DNA of 64,000 nt from Haloterrigena turkmenica DSM 5511 (GCF_000025325.1 NC_013743.1:3720001-3784000), one strand, 5' to 3'; positions 25,968-38,410 are shown, counted from the stretch's first letter. Made by a program: numbers and translations. Notes: generated by a model from the sequence alone, not told the origin.

Positions 25968-26477
25968 CTACAGTTCGAGCGTGTAGACCGCCTCGTCGTA
26001 GCACTCGCCGTCGATCTCGACCTCGCCGACGTCGGTTCGTTCGAACCCGAATCCCTCGTAGAACTGCCGGCTGGCGTCGTTGGACGCGAAGTCGAAGGCA
26101 CGGATCCGCTCGACGTCGTAGACCCGGAGTTGCTCGACCAGTCGCTCGTGGAGATCGGTGCCGACGCCCGCCGCCTGACGGTCGGGGTCGACGTACATCC
26201 GGAGGATGTCGGCCGTGTCGCCCTGGACGACCGCGTGAGTGAAGCCGACGATCTCGCCGTCATCGTCGTCGGACTCCGCCTGACTTCCGTCCGCCGCTTC
26301 CACGACGAGGACGACCGTCCCCGGCGCCTCGAGCGGCATCGAGTCGTCGGTGTACCAGTTCTCGACGGTTCGGTCGATCGCGTCTTCGTCGAGTTCGTCG
26401 TAGGTATCGTGCCAGGTTTTCCGAGCGATCGCTCGGATGTCCGGAAAATCGTCGTCCGCTGCCGGACGAATCCTCAT
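25968..26477 (-). CDS. GNAT family N-acetyltransferase
   Basis: A 169-residue acetyl-CoA-dependent acyltransferase. Motif A is ILRMYVDPDRQAAGVGTDLHERLVEQL (V-x-P-x-x-x-x-x-G-x-G-x-x-L), the strand-4 GFTHAVV precedes it and motif B is NDASRQFYEGFGFERTDVGE. ATG 26477 is the natural start (MRIRPAADDDFPDIRAIA). The substrate is unknown. An acidic DDDDG insert lies between strands 3 and 4. Confidence 0.9.
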   Translation of the reverse strand: MRIRPAADDDFPDIRAIARKTWHDTYDELDEDAIDRTVENWYTDDSMPLEAPGTVVLVVEAADGSQAESDDDDGEIVGFTHAVVQGDTADILRMYVDPDRQAAGVGTDLHERLVEQLRVYDVERIRAFDFASNDASRQFYEGFGFERTDVGEVEIDGECYDEAVYTLEL

Positions 26478-26578
26478 ACTCGTACTTACGAGGACGGACG
26501 TAAAGTGACTTCGACCGCGAGACCGAATCACGGCGCTGATTCGACGCGAAAAGGGTCAGTTCGGTCGTCCGGGACGGC

Positions 26579-26875
26579 TCACTCGCGAACGTCGAATCCC
26601 CGCTCGCGGAGCAGGTCGGGCACCCGATCCCGGTGGTCGCCCTGCAGTTCGATCCGGCCGTCGTCGACGGTCCCGCCCGTCCCCATCGAACTCTTGAGAT
26701 CCGACGCGATCGATTTGATCTCGTCCGACTCGAGGTCGAACCCCTCGACGATCGTCACCGGCTTGTCGTATCGACGGCTCTCCGTCCGAATCGACAGCAT
26801 CTGCTGTGACGTCTCGAGGTCGCCCTGGCTGTCGAGTTCGTCGAGCAAGTCGTCGAGTTCGTCGTCGTTTGACAT
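26579..26875 (-). CDS. translation initiation factor aIF1 (SUI1 family)
   Basis: A 98-residue SUI1-fold protein: an acidic N-terminal helix (DELDDLLDELDSQGD), then KPVTIVEGFDLESDEIKSIASDLKSSMGTGGTVDDGRIELQGDHRDRV, which contains the family's GTGGT loop and QGDH motif. It binds the small ribosomal subunit P site and checks start-codon selection. ATG 26875 fits the family length. Confidence 0.93.
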   Translation of the reverse strand: MSNDDELDDLLDELDSQGDLETSQQMLSIRTESRRYDKPVTIVEGFDLESDEIKSIASDLKSSMGTGGTVDDGRIELQGDHRDRVPDLLRERGFDVRE

Positions 26876-26959
26876 GCGATAGCATAGGACCGGTACGGGG
26901 GATAGCCCTGTCCTTGCTTTCGCAACGGTCGAAAGACGGCGGCCCGACAACGGCGTCGG

Positions 26960-27574
26960 TCACTCCTCGCGTTCGACCGACTCTTCGAGATCGAACTCGA
27001 GGATGTCCCCCTCGCTGACGTCGTGTTCGGTCGTCCATTCGTAGTTGGCCTCGAGCACGTACCGTCCCCGGCCGGGATAGCGCTGATCGTTTCCGTCCTC
27101 GTTCGGACCCGGTGCCGGCGCGTGATGGATGTCGGTGATCGACCCGTCCGCGTCGGCGTAGACGATGTCGATGCCGAAGTCCATCTCCCGCATGACGAAG
27201 GTGCGCTCCTCGACCGACTCGTAGACGAACAGCATGCCGCGATCCGGCGGCAGTTCCTCGGTGTCGCTGAGGCCGAGATACCGGAGGTCAGACGTGTCGG
27301 CGATCGCCGCCGTTACCGTCCCGAGTTCGTCGCCGTCGGCGGTCACAGCCCGAACCTCGGTCGTCTCGTAGTCCTCGTGAACCGTTTCCGCGGCGTTTGC
27401 CTCGGTCGCGGTCGAGTCGTTCGCGGTCTCCGACTCGTCGATCGACGGCTCGTTAGTCGGTTCGATCTGTCCCTCGCCGTTCGTCTCCTTCGAGTCGCCC
27501 GCGTCGAGACAGCCGGCGACCGCGACCGCGCCGGCGACGCCGAGAAGGCGTCGGCGGCTCACCTCGTTCGTCAT
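26960..27574 (-). CDS. DUF192 lipoprotein
   Basis: A 204-residue protein with a Tat motif (SRRRLLGVAGAVAVAGC) whose lipobox Cys is in VAGCLDAG, so it is predicted to be lipid-anchored outside the cell. After an acidic, Thr-rich linker (about 25-65) comes a DUF192 domain: RYLGLSDTEELPPDRGMLFVYESVEERTFVMREMDFGIDIVYAD. DUF192 proteins are small beta-barrels of unknown function. It lies 103 bp downstream of the uvrC stop. Confidence 0.85.
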   Translation of the reverse strand: MTNEVSRRRLLGVAGAVAVAGCLDAGDSKETNGEGQIEPTNEPSIDESETANDSTATEANAAETVHEDYETTEVRAVTADGDELGTVTAAIADTSDLRYLGLSDTEELPPDRGMLFVYESVEERTFVMREMDFGIDIVYADADGSITDIHHAPAPGPNEDGNDQRYPGRGRYVLEANYEWTTEHDVSEGDILEFDLEESVEREE

Positions 27575-27677
27575 ACCGGTGGCTCCAACGATGCGGAAGA
27601 AGTCACTTGTGCACGGTCGGGTGAATGAACCGCTCGGAGAGCGGTCAACAGTCGAACCAGTGTCGACAGCGAGCACG

Positions 27678-29471
27678 TTAGAGCCGCGATTTGATCGTCT
27701 CCGCCGTCTTCTCGCCGATTCCCTCGACGCTCTCGATGTCGTCGACGCTGGCCTCGCGGACGTTCTCGACGCTACCGAACCGGCCGAGGAGTCGCTTTCT
27801 CGTCTCGGGGCCGACGCCGGGGACGTCGTCCAGCACCGTCTTAACCTCGTCGCGGACGGTCTGGTGGTACTGGACGGCGAAGCGATGCGCCTCGTCGCGC
27901 ACGCGCTGGAGGAGGTGGAGGTGCGGCGCGTCGCTGGGCCACGAGAACGTCCGGTCGGGCGTGACTACGCGCTCTTCGGCCTTCGCCAGCGCGACCGCGG
28001 GTACGTCCCAGCCGACGGCGGCCAGCGCGTCGCGGGCCGCCTCGAGTTGCCCCTCGCCGCCGTCGATCAGGAGCAGATCGGGGTCGGGCCGATCGTCGCG
28101 GCCCTCGACGGCGCGGCTGGCGCGCCACTCGAGGAGGGCCCGCATGTTGTCGTAGTCGTCATTCTGATCGGTGAGCTTCTTCCGGCGGTAGTCGGCCTTC
28201 TCCGCGCTACCGTCGACGAACGTCACGTCGCTGCCGACCGCCGACTTCCCCTGGGCGTGGCTCACGTCGAACCCCTCGACCCGCCGGGCCGCGTCGATCT
28301 CGAGGGCGTCGGCGAGCATCCCGCACTCGTCGCGACCGCCGACGTTCCGGCGAGCGTTCTTCAGCGCGAGGTCGACCAGTTTGGCCTCTCGGCCGGCGCC
28401 GGGGACGCGGACCGAGACGCCCTCGGCCTCGAGCCACGCCGCGACCTCGTCGTCCCCGTGGCGTTCGGGCAAGAGGAGGGCGTCGGGCAGGTCGCGCTCG
28501 GCGTAGTACTGGACGATGAAGGCGGCCAATACTGCGGGGACGCCGCCCTCCTCAGTTCCGGCGCCTTCGGCCGCGGGCGCCTCGAGGGTGTGTCGATCCC
28601 GGTCGACCAGTTTCCCGCGCTCGGCGCGCAGGCGAGCGACGGTCGCGTCCTCGCCCTCGATGGCGACCCCGAGGACGTCGACCGCGCGCTCGTCGCCGAC
28701 CGACTGGACCGCCTCGCCGCCCTCGCCGTGGAACGTCTCGACGGTCTCGAGGCGGTCCCGGAGGTTCGCCGCGCGCTCGAAGTTCTGGTCCTCCGCGGCG
28801 GCTTCCATCTCCCGGCGCAGCGGGTCCGCAAGGATGCCCGTCTCGCCCTCGAAGAACCGCTCGACTGCGGTCACGTCCTGCGCGTAGCTCTCGAGGTCGA
28901 TCTCGCGGGTGCAAGGCGCGGTACAGAGCCCCATCTCGTAGTCCAGACAGGGGCGATCCCGACCGCTGTACTTGTGGTCCGAACAGCCGCGGACGCCGTA
29001 GGTCTCCCGCAACGCTTTGACGACGGTCTCGACCTGCCCCTTGTTCGTGAAGGGGCCGAAGACGGTCGGCCCGCTCGCGGCTCCGCCGCTCGCACTCGAG
29101 GCGCCTTGCGCCTCGCCGTCCGGGTCGCGCGTGATCTCGATCCGCGGGGCCTCGTGGTCGGTCAGCTGCACCATCGGATAGGACTTGTCGTCCTTGAGCC
29201 GGACGTTGTAGCGGGGCTGGTGGCGCTTGATCAGGTTCGCCTCGAGCAACAGCGCCTGCGTCTCGGTGTCGGTGACGGCGATCTCGATCTCGTCGGCGCG
29301 GTCGACCATCCGGCGGATCCGCGCCGTCCGCGGATCGGCGTAGGAGCGGACGCGACTCCGGAGATCGACAGCTTTCCCGACGTAGAGGGTGGTTCCCTCG
29401 GCCCGGAACTGGTAGACGCCGGGCTCGCGCGGCAGCGACTTCGCTCGTTCGCGGACCCCGTCGGCGTTCAT
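27678..29471 (-). CDS. uvrC: excinuclease ABC subunit C
   Basis: A 597-residue nucleotide excision repair nuclease. It has the N-terminal GIY-YIG domain ([25 protein letters not shown], about 17-41), a four-Cys cluster ([25 protein letters not shown]), a UvrB-interacting segment, the RNase H-like 5' nuclease ([24 protein letters not shown]) and the tandem helix-hairpin-helix end ([30 protein letters not shown]). It should cut both sides of a lesion in complex with UvrB. UvrABC in haloarchaea is considered of bacterial origin. It starts 26 bp after the preceding membrane protein gene, so the two may be cotranscribed. Confidence 0.96.
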   Translation of the reverse strand: MNADGVRERAKSLPREPGVYQFRAEGTTLYVGKAVDLRSRVRSYADPRTARIRRMVDRADEIEIAVTDTETQALLLEANLIKRHQPRYNVRLKDDKSYPMVQLTDHEAPRIEITRDPDGEAQGASSASGGAASGPTVFGPFTNKGQVETVVKALRETYGVRGCSDHKYSGRDRPCLDYEMGLCTAPCTREIDLESYAQDVTAVERFFEGETGILADPLRREMEAAAEDQNFERAANLRDRLETVETFHGEGGEAVQSVGDERAVDVLGVAIEGEDATVARLRAERGKLVDRDRHTLEAPAAEGAGTEEGGVPAVLAAFIVQYYAERDLPDALLLPERHGDDEVAAWLEAEGVSVRVPGAGREAKLVDLALKNARRNVGGRDECGMLADALEIDAARRVEGFDVSHAQGKSAVGSDVTFVDGSAEKADYRRKKLTDQNDDYDNMRALLEWRASRAVEGRDDRPDPDLLLIDGGEGQLEAARDALAAVGWDVPAVALAKAEERVVTPDRTFSWPSDAPHLHLLQRVRDEAHRFAVQYHQTVRDEVKTVLDDVPGVGPETRKRLLGRFGSVENVREASVDDIESVEGIGEKTAETIKSRL

Positions 29472-29497
29472 CGACGGGCCTAGGGCGTCAGTGGCTT

Positions 29498-30256
29498 TCA
29501 GCCTGACTCATCGGCCTCGGCGGTCGACGACTCGTTGGTTGATGGGGCGTCACTCGATTGGTCGGCAGTTGACGGCTCGTCGGTCGCGGAGTCGTCGGCC
29601 GGCGAGCTTTCGATAGCGTCGCCGTCAGCGGGCGTCGAGTCGGGTCCGATCGCCTCCTCGAGGGCGACCGCCCGCCCGGTCTCGAGGTCGGCGTCGGTGA
29701 CCGGGAGAAAGATGTCGTCGCCGCCGCTGACCCGAAGGGCGAGTCGCCGGGTGCGCGACCGGGCGTAGCCGGCGAACCAGAGGGCGGCGAGCGCGAGCAG
29801 GAGTCCGCCGCCGACGAGGATCGAGAGATCGAACACCGTCAAAATCATCGCGAGCGTCTCGAGGGCGGCGTCGGCGATGCCGGTCGGATCGCCGGTGGCG
29901 CCGGCGTAGTCGTCGGCGAGGCCCGCGAGGTCGACCGTCGTGCCGACCAGAAGCAGGCCGAGCCCGAGGAACAGGAAGAGGGCCGCCCAGAGGAGCCGTC
30001 CCGGCGCGCTGTCGGTTTCGACGGAGACCCGCGTGACGTTCGGCCGGTCGGCGGACCGGTAGTTCGGCCCGTCCTCGTCGGGCGTGAAGGCCAGCACGCG
30101 ACGGTTCGTGACGACGACCGTCGCCCGCTCGAGGTCGACGCGGTGCTGTTCGCGCTCGCGCTCGTCCAGCAGCTGGTCGACGTGGTCGCTCCAGGTCCCC
30201 TGCATGGAGTCGTACTCTCCGACCTCGAGCGGCAAGTAGCTCGCGGCGTCTGGCAC
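29498..30256 (-). CDS. membrane protein with N-terminal PH-like region
   Basis: A protein of 252 residues if it starts at GTG 30256, or 235 from ATG 30205. A soluble N-terminal part resembles bacterial PH-like/YdbT-type sequences ([20 protein letters not shown]). Two membrane spans follow ([21 protein letters not shown] and [20 protein letters not shown]), then a soluble segment ([16 protein letters not shown]) and a Ser/Asp/Thr-rich C-terminal tail. The GTG start is preferred because [12 protein letters not shown] looks conserved. Function unknown. It is divergent from the gene at 30334 and lies directly upstream of uvrC. Confidence 0.7.
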   Translation of the reverse strand: MPDAASYLPLEVGEYDSMQGTWSDHVDQLLDEREREQHRVDLERATVVVTNRRVLAFTPDEDGPNYRSADRPNVTRVSVETDSAPGRLLWAALFLFLGLGLLLVGTTVDLAGLADDYAGATGDPTGIADAALETLAMILTVFDLSILVGGGLLLALAALWFAGYARSRTRRLALRVSGGDDIFLPVTDADLETGRAVALEEAIGPDSTPADGDAIESSPADDSATDEPSTADQSSDAPSTNESSTAEADESG

Positions 30257-30333
30257 TGCGTGAGATCGTCCGCGCGGTGTCGCCGGACGAGAGACGCGGT
30301 ACATTCTCGGTCGTCGACGCCCAAGGGCCGGGT

Positions 30334-30603
30334 ATGAGTGAGTCGACGGTTCAGTGCTGGCTCGTCGAGCGCGACTTCGACAGCCGGAACATCGTGACGC
30401 TCGTCTACGCGACGCCCGACGGATCGCGGTATCAACAGCGGGAGCGGTCGGGGCAGTCGCTGCAAACCGGCGCCGAAGTCACCGCAGCGGTCGACGTCCC
30501 CGAGGACGAACTCGAGCCGGTTGACGACGAGGAGACCAGAAAGCGGTACGCCACAGAGGCCGAACGAACCGCCGAGCAGTACGGCCCCGACGAGCCGATC
30601 TAG
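30334..30603 (+). CDS. small haloarchaeal hypothetical protein
   Basis: An 89-residue acidic protein: a strand-rich first half (QCWLVERDFDSRNIVTLVYATPDGSRYQQRERS), a middle with TAAVDVPEDELEPV, and a helical end rich in Glu and Arg. No known domain is recognised. ATG 30334 is chosen because upstream in-frame codons lie in the shared promoter region with the divergent gene. Confidence 0.65.
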   Translation: MSESTVQCWLVERDFDSRNIVTLVYATPDGSRYQQRERSGQSLQTGAEVTAAVDVPEDELEPVDDEETRKRYATEAERTAEQYGPDEPI

Positions 30604-30685
30604 GCCGTTTTTTCCCCTCGTCGACCCGGAATATTATCGCGGGGGAGTAACAACTCTTATCGGACGCGGGTGAGACCACACAGCT

Positions 30686-31618
30686 ATGCCAGCTATTACA
30701 GTCGATAGCCTGACCAAGTCCTACGGTCAGACCCTCGCGCTCGAGGACCTCTCGTTTCAGGTCGAAGAGGGCGAGGTATTCGGCTTCCTCGGTCCGAACG
30801 GAGCCGGCAAGTCGACGACGATCAACGTCATCCTCGACTTCATCCGGCCGACCGCCGGACGGGTCGAGGTTCTGGGAATGGACGCCCAGGCCAACAGCCG
30901 CGAGATCCGCTCGCGGACCGGCGTCCTCCCGGAGGGCGTCGAGACCTACGACCGCCTGACGGCCCGCCAGCACCTGGAGTTCGCCATCGACTCGAAGGGG
31001 TCCGACGACGATCCCGAAACCCTCCTCGAGCGCGTCGACCTCGCCGACGCCATCGACAAGAAGGCCGGCGGCTTCTCGAAGGGGATGTCACAGCGACTCA
31101 TGCTGGCGATGGCCCTCGTGGGCCAGCCGGACCTCCTCATTCTGGACGAGCCCTCGACGGGGCTCGACCCCAACGGCGCCCGCGAGATGCGCCAGATCGT
31201 CCGCGAGGAGAACGAACGCGGCGCGACCGTCTTCTTCTCGAGTCACATCATGGAGCAGGTCGAGGCGGTCTGCGACCGCGTCGGCATCCTCCGCGACGGC
31301 GAGATGGTCGCCGTCGACACCGTCGAGGGGCTGCGCGACTCCGTCGGCGGCGCGACGACGCTGCGGGTCACCGTCGACCGTATCGACGACGACACGCTGC
31401 AGGTCATCCGCTCGCTGCCGGACGTCTCCGACGCTACCGTCGAGGACCGGAATCCGCCGGTGCTCGTCGCCCAGGTCGAGGGCTCGAAGACGGCCGTCCT
31501 CGGCGAACTCGAGGACCGCGGTATCGAGGTCAAAGACTTCACGACCCGCGAGGCCTCGCTCGAGGACGTCTTCCAGTCGTACACGACCGGGACCGGTTCG
31601 GAGGTGCACGCGCGATGA
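30686..31618 (+). CDS. ABC transporter ATP-binding protein
   Basis: A 310-residue ABC ATPase of the ABC-2 exporter type. Motifs are Walker A GPNGAGKST (about 38-46), signature SKGMSQRL (in GGFSKGMSQRLMLAMAL), Walker B LLILDEPSTGLDP and the H-loop SSHIMEQVE. The C-terminal 90 residues (VTVDRIDDDTLQVIRSLPDV...DFTTREASLEDVFQSY) are usual for this subgroup. It overlaps the permease start by ATGA, so the pair forms one transporter. A GGTGAG ribosome binding site lies about 12 bp before the ATG. Confidence 0.94.
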   Translation: MPAITVDSLTKSYGQTLALEDLSFQVEEGEVFGFLGPNGAGKSTTINVILDFIRPTAGRVEVLGMDAQANSREIRSRTGVLPEGVETYDRLTARQHLEFAIDSKGSDDDPETLLERVDLADAIDKKAGGFSKGMSQRLMLAMALVGQPDLLILDEPSTGLDPNGAREMRQIVREENERGATVFFSSHIMEQVEAVCDRVGILRDGEMVAVDTVEGLRDSVGGATTLRVTVDRIDDDTLQVIRSLPDVSDATVEDRNPPVLVAQVEGSKTAVLGELEDRGIEVKDFTTREASLEDVFQSYTTGTGSEVHAR

Positions 31619-32583
31619 GCACTGAGACCGCATCCGGATCGCAGTCTGGTTCGACCTCGAGTTCCGTGAACCTCGAGAGCGTCCGCGCCGTCGCGAAGAA
31701 GGACTTCCAGGACGCCGTCCGTTCGTGGATGTTCTGGGGACTGAGCATCTTCTTCTTCCTGCTGCTGGTCGGTGTCACGGGCGCGCTCTCGTACTTCGGC
31801 GCGGACGTATCGCCGACGCAGGCGGAGACGACCGGAGCGCTCGTTTCGCTGGTCAGCGAGATCTCGAGGCTCATCATCCCGCTGATCGCGCTGGTGCTAG
31901 GCTGGAAGTCCATCGCCGGCGAGCGGGAGAGCGGGAGCATCAAGGTGCTACTCTCGCTGCCCCACTCGCGAAAGGACGTGCTGCTGGGCAAACTGCTCGG
32001 CCGCTCGGCCGTACTGTCGCTATCGTTGGTCGTCGGGTTCGTCCTCGCGGCCGTTGTCGTCGCCGCGATACTCGGTAGTTTCGACCCCGTCGACTACTTC
32101 AGCCTCCTCGTAATGACGATCATCTACGGCGTCGCCTACACGAGCATCGCCGTCGCGCTGTCGTCGATAACTCGGTCGACGACCATCGCCGGGGCCGCGA
32201 TGGTCAGCGTCTTTCTCACGTTTTACATCGTCTGGAACGCGCTCCAGACCGTCTTCCAGATCCTGATGCGGCGCGGGACCATCGAGGGCGTCAGCTTCAC
32301 GAGGGAGATCCCCACTCAGAACGGGGTTCAGGAGATGCCCGGCGAACGACTGCCCGACTGGGCGCTGTTCATCGATACCATCGATCCCGGAACCGCCTTC
32401 CAGAACGCGATTACGGTGCTCAGTTCGGCCGGCGGCGAACTCGGTACCGCCTATCCCGAGTACTATTTCTCGGGCGGCGTGCCGTTCTACCTCGAGAACT
32501 GGTTCTCCTTTATCATCCTGCTGGGCTGGATCGTCGTCCCGATCGCGATCGCGCTCTGGCGGTTCGATCGCGTCGACCTGTGA
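31615..32583 (+). CDS. ABC-2 type transporter permease
   Basis: A 322-residue membrane protein with about six spans, including FWGLSIFFFLLLVGVTGALSYF near residue 42 and IVVPIAIALWRFDRVDL at the end. The conserved ABC-2 motif GERESGSIKVLLSLPHSRKDVLLGKLLGRS (about 102-131) is present. A long extracellular loop between spans 5 and 6 (about 205-290) is typical of NosY-like permeases. It is translationally coupled to the ATPase gene. The exported substrate cannot be told. Confidence 0.93.
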   Translation: MSTETASGSQSGSTSSSVNLESVRAVAKKDFQDAVRSWMFWGLSIFFFLLLVGVTGALSYFGADVSPTQAETTGALVSLVSEISRLIIPLIALVLGWKSIAGERESGSIKVLLSLPHSRKDVLLGKLLGRSAVLSLSLVVGFVLAAVVVAAILGSFDPVDYFSLLVMTIIYGVAYTSIAVALSSITRSTTIAGAAMVSVFLTFYIVWNALQTVFQILMRRGTIEGVSFTREIPTQNGVQEMPGERLPDWALFIDTIDPGTAFQNAITVLSSAGGELGTAYPEYYFSGGVPFYLENWFSFIILLGWIVVPIAIALWRFDRVDL

Positions 32584-32706
32584 ACTGATCACGACCGACT
32601 CTCTCCTGCGGTTCACGCTCGAGCCACCTCCAAATCCGATCGCCAGCGATGACACTCCGCCGGTCGTGGCAATCGATTTAGGTTTCGGCCGGTCGTACGT
32701 GACGCC

Positions 32707-33705
32707 GTGACCGACTGCATCTTCTACGGCGGCAAGGGCGGCGTCGGCAAGACGACCTGCGCGGCGGCGACCGCCGTCCGACTGGCCGACGCCGGCCGGG
32801 AGACGCTGGTCGTCTCGACCGATCCGGCCCACTCGCTGTCGGACTCCTTCGAGGTCGATCTGGGGGCTGATCCCCGCGAACTCGATCTCGAGGACGTGGG
32901 CAGCGAGCGTAGCGGCGACACCGGCGGCGATGGCGACGGCGGCCTCTGGGCCGTCGAGATCGACCCCGACACGCAGAAGGAGCGCTACGAGAAACTGGCG
33001 CGGGCGCTGGCGAAGGACCTCCGAAGCGCCGGCATTCGGCTGGACGACGAGGAGGTCAGGCGGTTGTTCGCCTCGGGCGCACCGGCCGGTAGCGACGAGA
33101 TTGCGGCGCTGGACCTGCTCGTCGAGTACGTCGACGAAGGCGAGTGGGACGTCGTCGTCTTCGACACCGCGCCGACGGGCCACACCCTCCGACTGTTCGA
33201 CATGCCCGAGGTGATGGGGCTGGCCCTCGAGACGGCCCAGTCGCTGCGCGGCCAGGCTAAGCGGATCGGCAACGCCGCGCGGACGGCCGTCCTCGGCCCG
33301 ATGTCGATGATGGGCAGCAGCAAGGAGGACGAGGCGGAGAGCCTCGAGGCGTTTCGCGCCCGCCTCGAGCGCGCCCGCGACCTGCTGACCGATCCCGAGC
33401 GAACGGAGTTTCGGGTCGTTCTCCTGCCCGAGGGGATGGCCATCGCCGAATCCGAACGACTCGTCGAGACGCTACGGGAGGCCGACGTTCGGGTCGATCG
33501 CCTCGTTGTGAATCGGGTCTTCGAAGACCCCGAAGACGACTGCTCGCGGTGTCAGTCGCGCCACGAGCGGCATACGGAGCGCGTGGCGGAGATTCGCGAG
33601 ACGTTTCCCGACCTCGAGGTCGTGACGCTCCCTGAACGAGAAGGAGAGGTGCAGGGCCTCGAGGCGGTGGCAGAGATCGCGGAGCGGTTGCCTGCCGAGG
33701 CGTGA
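32707..33705 (+). CDS. arsA: ArsA/Get3-type anion-transporting ATPase
   Basis: A 332-residue deviant Walker A ATPase: GGKGGVGKTT at residues 8-17, STDPAHSLSDSF (A-loop with switch I), FDTAPTGHTLRLF (switch II) and a CxxC pair (CSRCQ, residues 279-282), which in Get3 binds zinc at the dimer interface. No arsenic genes are near, so a Get3-like role in tail-anchored protein targeting is the likelier one. Translation starts at GTG 32707; no in-frame ATG precedes the P-loop. Confidence 0.92.
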   Translation: MTDCIFYGGKGGVGKTTCAAATAVRLADAGRETLVVSTDPAHSLSDSFEVDLGADPRELDLEDVGSERSGDTGGDGDGGLWAVEIDPDTQKERYEKLARALAKDLRSAGIRLDDEEVRRLFASGAPAGSDEIAALDLLVEYVDEGEWDVVVFDTAPTGHTLRLFDMPEVMGLALETAQSLRGQAKRIGNAARTAVLGPMSMMGSSKEDEAESLEAFRARLERARDLLTDPERTEFRVVLLPEGMAIAESERLVETLREADVRVDRLVVNRVFEDPEDDCSRCQSRHERHTERVAEIRETFPDLEVVTLPEREGEVQGLEAVAEIAERLPAEA

Positions 33706-33772
33706 GCCGATCATCGCGGTCGCGAGGCGACGCGACTGTGGCCGCCGTACTGAGCCGCCGGGTCGCAGCCGC

Positions 33773-36332
<2,560 letters not shown>

Positions 36333-36336
36333 TCGG

Positions 36337-37737
36337 TCACTGCCAGACGTCGCTCGTGCAGTCGCCGTCGGGCCAGCGGATCTCGTGAGCGCGGGCTGGA
36401 CCCTCAGGACACTCGCCCCAGTCCACGAGGAAGTCCTCGTCGAGTTCCATCGTTCCTTTCCGAGGATCGACGTCGGCCTTCAGCATCACCGAGCCGCGCT
36501 CGCCCTCCTCGGGGTAGAACTGCTCGTCCCACGAGGAGAACAGCGAGGTGGTCCAGTAGAGCCGTTCGCCATCCAGCGAGAGCTGAATCATCTGGGGGCC
36601 CGCGGACAGTTCGCGGTTCTGGACCTCCTGCACCTCGCCGAAGGTTCCCCCGACCGACAGCGAGTCGGCCCGCCGCGGGTTCGACGGGTCCGAGATATCG
36701 TACATCCAGACCTCGCCGTGGAGCCAGTTCGAGCCGAACAGGTAGCGGTCGTCCATCGAGATCAGGATATCCGTCGGGAGCGCGGGGACGGGCATGTCCC
36801 AGTCGTCGTGCTCCCGGCTCTCGAAGTCGATGACCTTCTCGGCGCGGTACTCGCCGGACTCACCGTCGCGCCAGAAGTGGAAGATATTCGACGAGAGCGC
36901 GGCCCCGACGAACCCGTGGGTCGACTCGGGGGTGTGGAGGAAGCGCACCTCGAGCGGGATCAACCCCTCCTCGCCGAGGTCGATGGTCTGCTCGACGGTG
37001 CCGGCCTCCCAGTCCCAGAAATGGAGGCGCTGGCCGTAGTTCCCGGCCTCGACGTCCTCAAGGTCGAAGCCCGGGTAGTACGTTTTGGGGGCAGCCCACT
37101 CGCTCGAGACCATCACGTTCTGCCGGGGCTGGTACCAGTAGTCGTAGTTCATCTCGATCTCGCCCGGCGGCTCCCACCGGCCCTCGATCTCGAAGTCGTC
37201 GTTCAGCTCGAGGAAGCCGCCCGGTAACTCGCCGTCGGCGTCGCCGAGCATGCTGATCAGGATCTCGCCGTCCGGGATGCAGTGGACGGTGTGCGGTGCC
37301 GAGAGGTCGTATTCGAAGACCTCCTCGGGTTCGATCACCGTCTCGAGTTCGGGGTTGCGCCGATCCTTCGCGTCGATCACGTGGATCCGCGAGGAGCGCT
37401 GGCCGGGGACGATCAGGTGGCGGCGCTCGAGGCCCTCCATGTGACACGACGACGAGCAGGCGTTCCACCCGAAGTGGTGGAGTTCGTCGCCGCGGTTGGG
37501 CAGTTCGATGCGGTCGACGATCTCGCAGTAGGTGTCGGAGTCGGGATCGAGGTCGACGACCGAGACGAAGTCCGGCGCGTCGACGTCCGTGCCGACGTAG
37601 AGGCTCATCACGTAGGCCAGTTCCTCTCGCTCGCCCTCCTCGATGGCGGCCTGCGGCGTCGCGTAGCCGGGGCCCTCGTGGTGGTGGTCGTGCTCGTGGT
37701 CCGGTTCGACGTCACTGGGTTCGTTAACATCACTCAT
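36337..37737 (-). CDS. selenium-binding protein SBP56 / methanethiol oxidase-like
   Basis: A 466-residue beta-propeller protein of the SBP56 family; bacterial members are copper-dependent methanethiol oxidases giving formaldehyde, H2S and H2O2. Family landmarks are HHFGWNACSS...CHMEGLERRHLIVPG, PHTVHCIPDG, GNYGQRLHFWDW, DDRYLFGSNWLHGEVWMYDI and a C-terminal HEIRWPDGDCTSD. The N-terminus has the metal-binding-like HEHDHHHEG. ATG 37737 is used; a longer frame exists upstream but is in the gap. It lies between two 2Fe-2S ferredoxin genes on the same strand, suggesting an electron-transfer partner. Confidence 0.92.
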   Translation of the reverse strand: MSDVNEPSDVEPDHEHDHHHEGPGYATPQAAIEEGEREELAYVMSLYVGTDVDAPDFVSVVDLDPDSDTYCEIVDRIELPNRGDELHHFGWNACSSSCHMEGLERRHLIVPGQRSSRIHVIDAKDRRNPELETVIEPEEVFEYDLSAPHTVHCIPDGEILISMLGDADGELPGGFLELNDDFEIEGRWEPPGEIEMNYDYWYQPRQNVMVSSEWAAPKTYYPGFDLEDVEAGNYGQRLHFWDWEAGTVEQTIDLGEEGLIPLEVRFLHTPESTHGFVGAALSSNIFHFWRDGESGEYRAEKVIDFESREHDDWDMPVPALPTDILISMDDRYLFGSNWLHGEVWMYDISDPSNPRRADSLSVGGTFGEVQEVQNRELSAGPQMIQLSLDGERLYWTTSLFSSWDEQFYPEEGERGSVMLKADVDPRKGTMELDEDFLVDWGECPEGPARAHEIRWPDGDCTSDVWQ

Positions 37738-37806
37738 AGACTGTCCGACCACGAGCACGGAGATAAATCTGGTCGGGGAAAACGGAGGGCGCGACGAGAG
37801 CGAGGG

Positions 37807-38187
37807 TTACGCCCAGGGACTGTCGCCGACTTCGGCGCGCACTCGCGGTCCGACCTCGATCCGACAGTCCGACTGCGGGTGCGCGACACAGAGCAGGACG
37901 TAGCCGTCCGCCTGCTCCTGGTCGGTCAGCGCCGCCGGCGACCGCCGATACGTGAACACGTCGGCGGGATCGGGCGGCTGCTCCGATCCACCCTCGGCCG
38001 ACTCGGCATCCTCGCCCTCGAGGGCGAGCAATCGGCCGACGCAGGTGATACAGGTCCCCTTTCGGCAGTCGTAGGGCAGCCGGGCGCCGGCCCGCTGGGC
38101 CGCGTCGAGGACCGATTCGTTCTCGGCGACCGCGACCGTCTGCGTCGAGCCGTCGGCCCACTCGAGGGTCACGTCGTGGCTCGTCAT
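37807..38187 (-). CDS. 2Fe-2S plant-type ferredoxin, upstream copy
   Basis: A 126-residue ferredoxin with Cys at 41, 46 and 49 (CRKGTCITC) and Cys100 (YVLLCVA). It has the same N-terminal start HDVTLEW and the same acidic insert as the ferredoxin at 35946, so the two are likely a gene duplication kept on either side of the SBP56 gene. It ends 69 bp before the SBP56 start. ATG 38187 is chosen because the upstream frame is not protein-like. Confidence 0.88.
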   Translation of the reverse strand: MTSHDVTLEWADGSTQTVAVAENESVLDAAQRAGARLPYDCRKGTCITCVGRLLALEGEDAESAEGGSEQPPDPADVFTYRRSPAALTDQEQADGYVLLCVAHPQSDCRIEVGPRVRAEVGDSPWA

Positions 38188-38292
38188 CGTCCCCGTTCCG
38201 TCGGTATCCGGTTTGCGTGCAGTTCGTCCATGGCCGACGGTACGACGGGCGACGGGAAAAAGTCCGCGCGTGGGTGCGCTCGACCGCACTCG

Positions 38293-38376
38293 AGTCGTTG
38301 TCAGTACCGCCCGCGGTTCAAGTCGTTGTCAGTACCGCCCGCGGTTCGAGTCGCCGTCAGTACCGTCCGGTGATCC
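38293..38376. repeat. three tandem 28-bp repeats
   Basis: Units at 38293-38320, 38321-38348 and 38349-38376. The first two differ at one base; the third matches in AGTCG-(CC)-GTCAGTACCG and then drifts. Each contains GTCAGTACCG. They lie upstream of the ferredoxin/SBP56 operon and downstream of nhaC, and could be promoter-proximal binding sites or simple slippage products. Confidence 0.7.
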
Positions 38377-38410
38377 GGCTTCGAGAAGGAAGGCCAGGAC
38401 AACGACGACG

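Noticed and set aside
32707-33705. Arsenite efflux ATPase function
   Set aside because: No other ars genes are near and the CxxC pair points to a Get3-like protein; the gene symbol is kept only as a family name.
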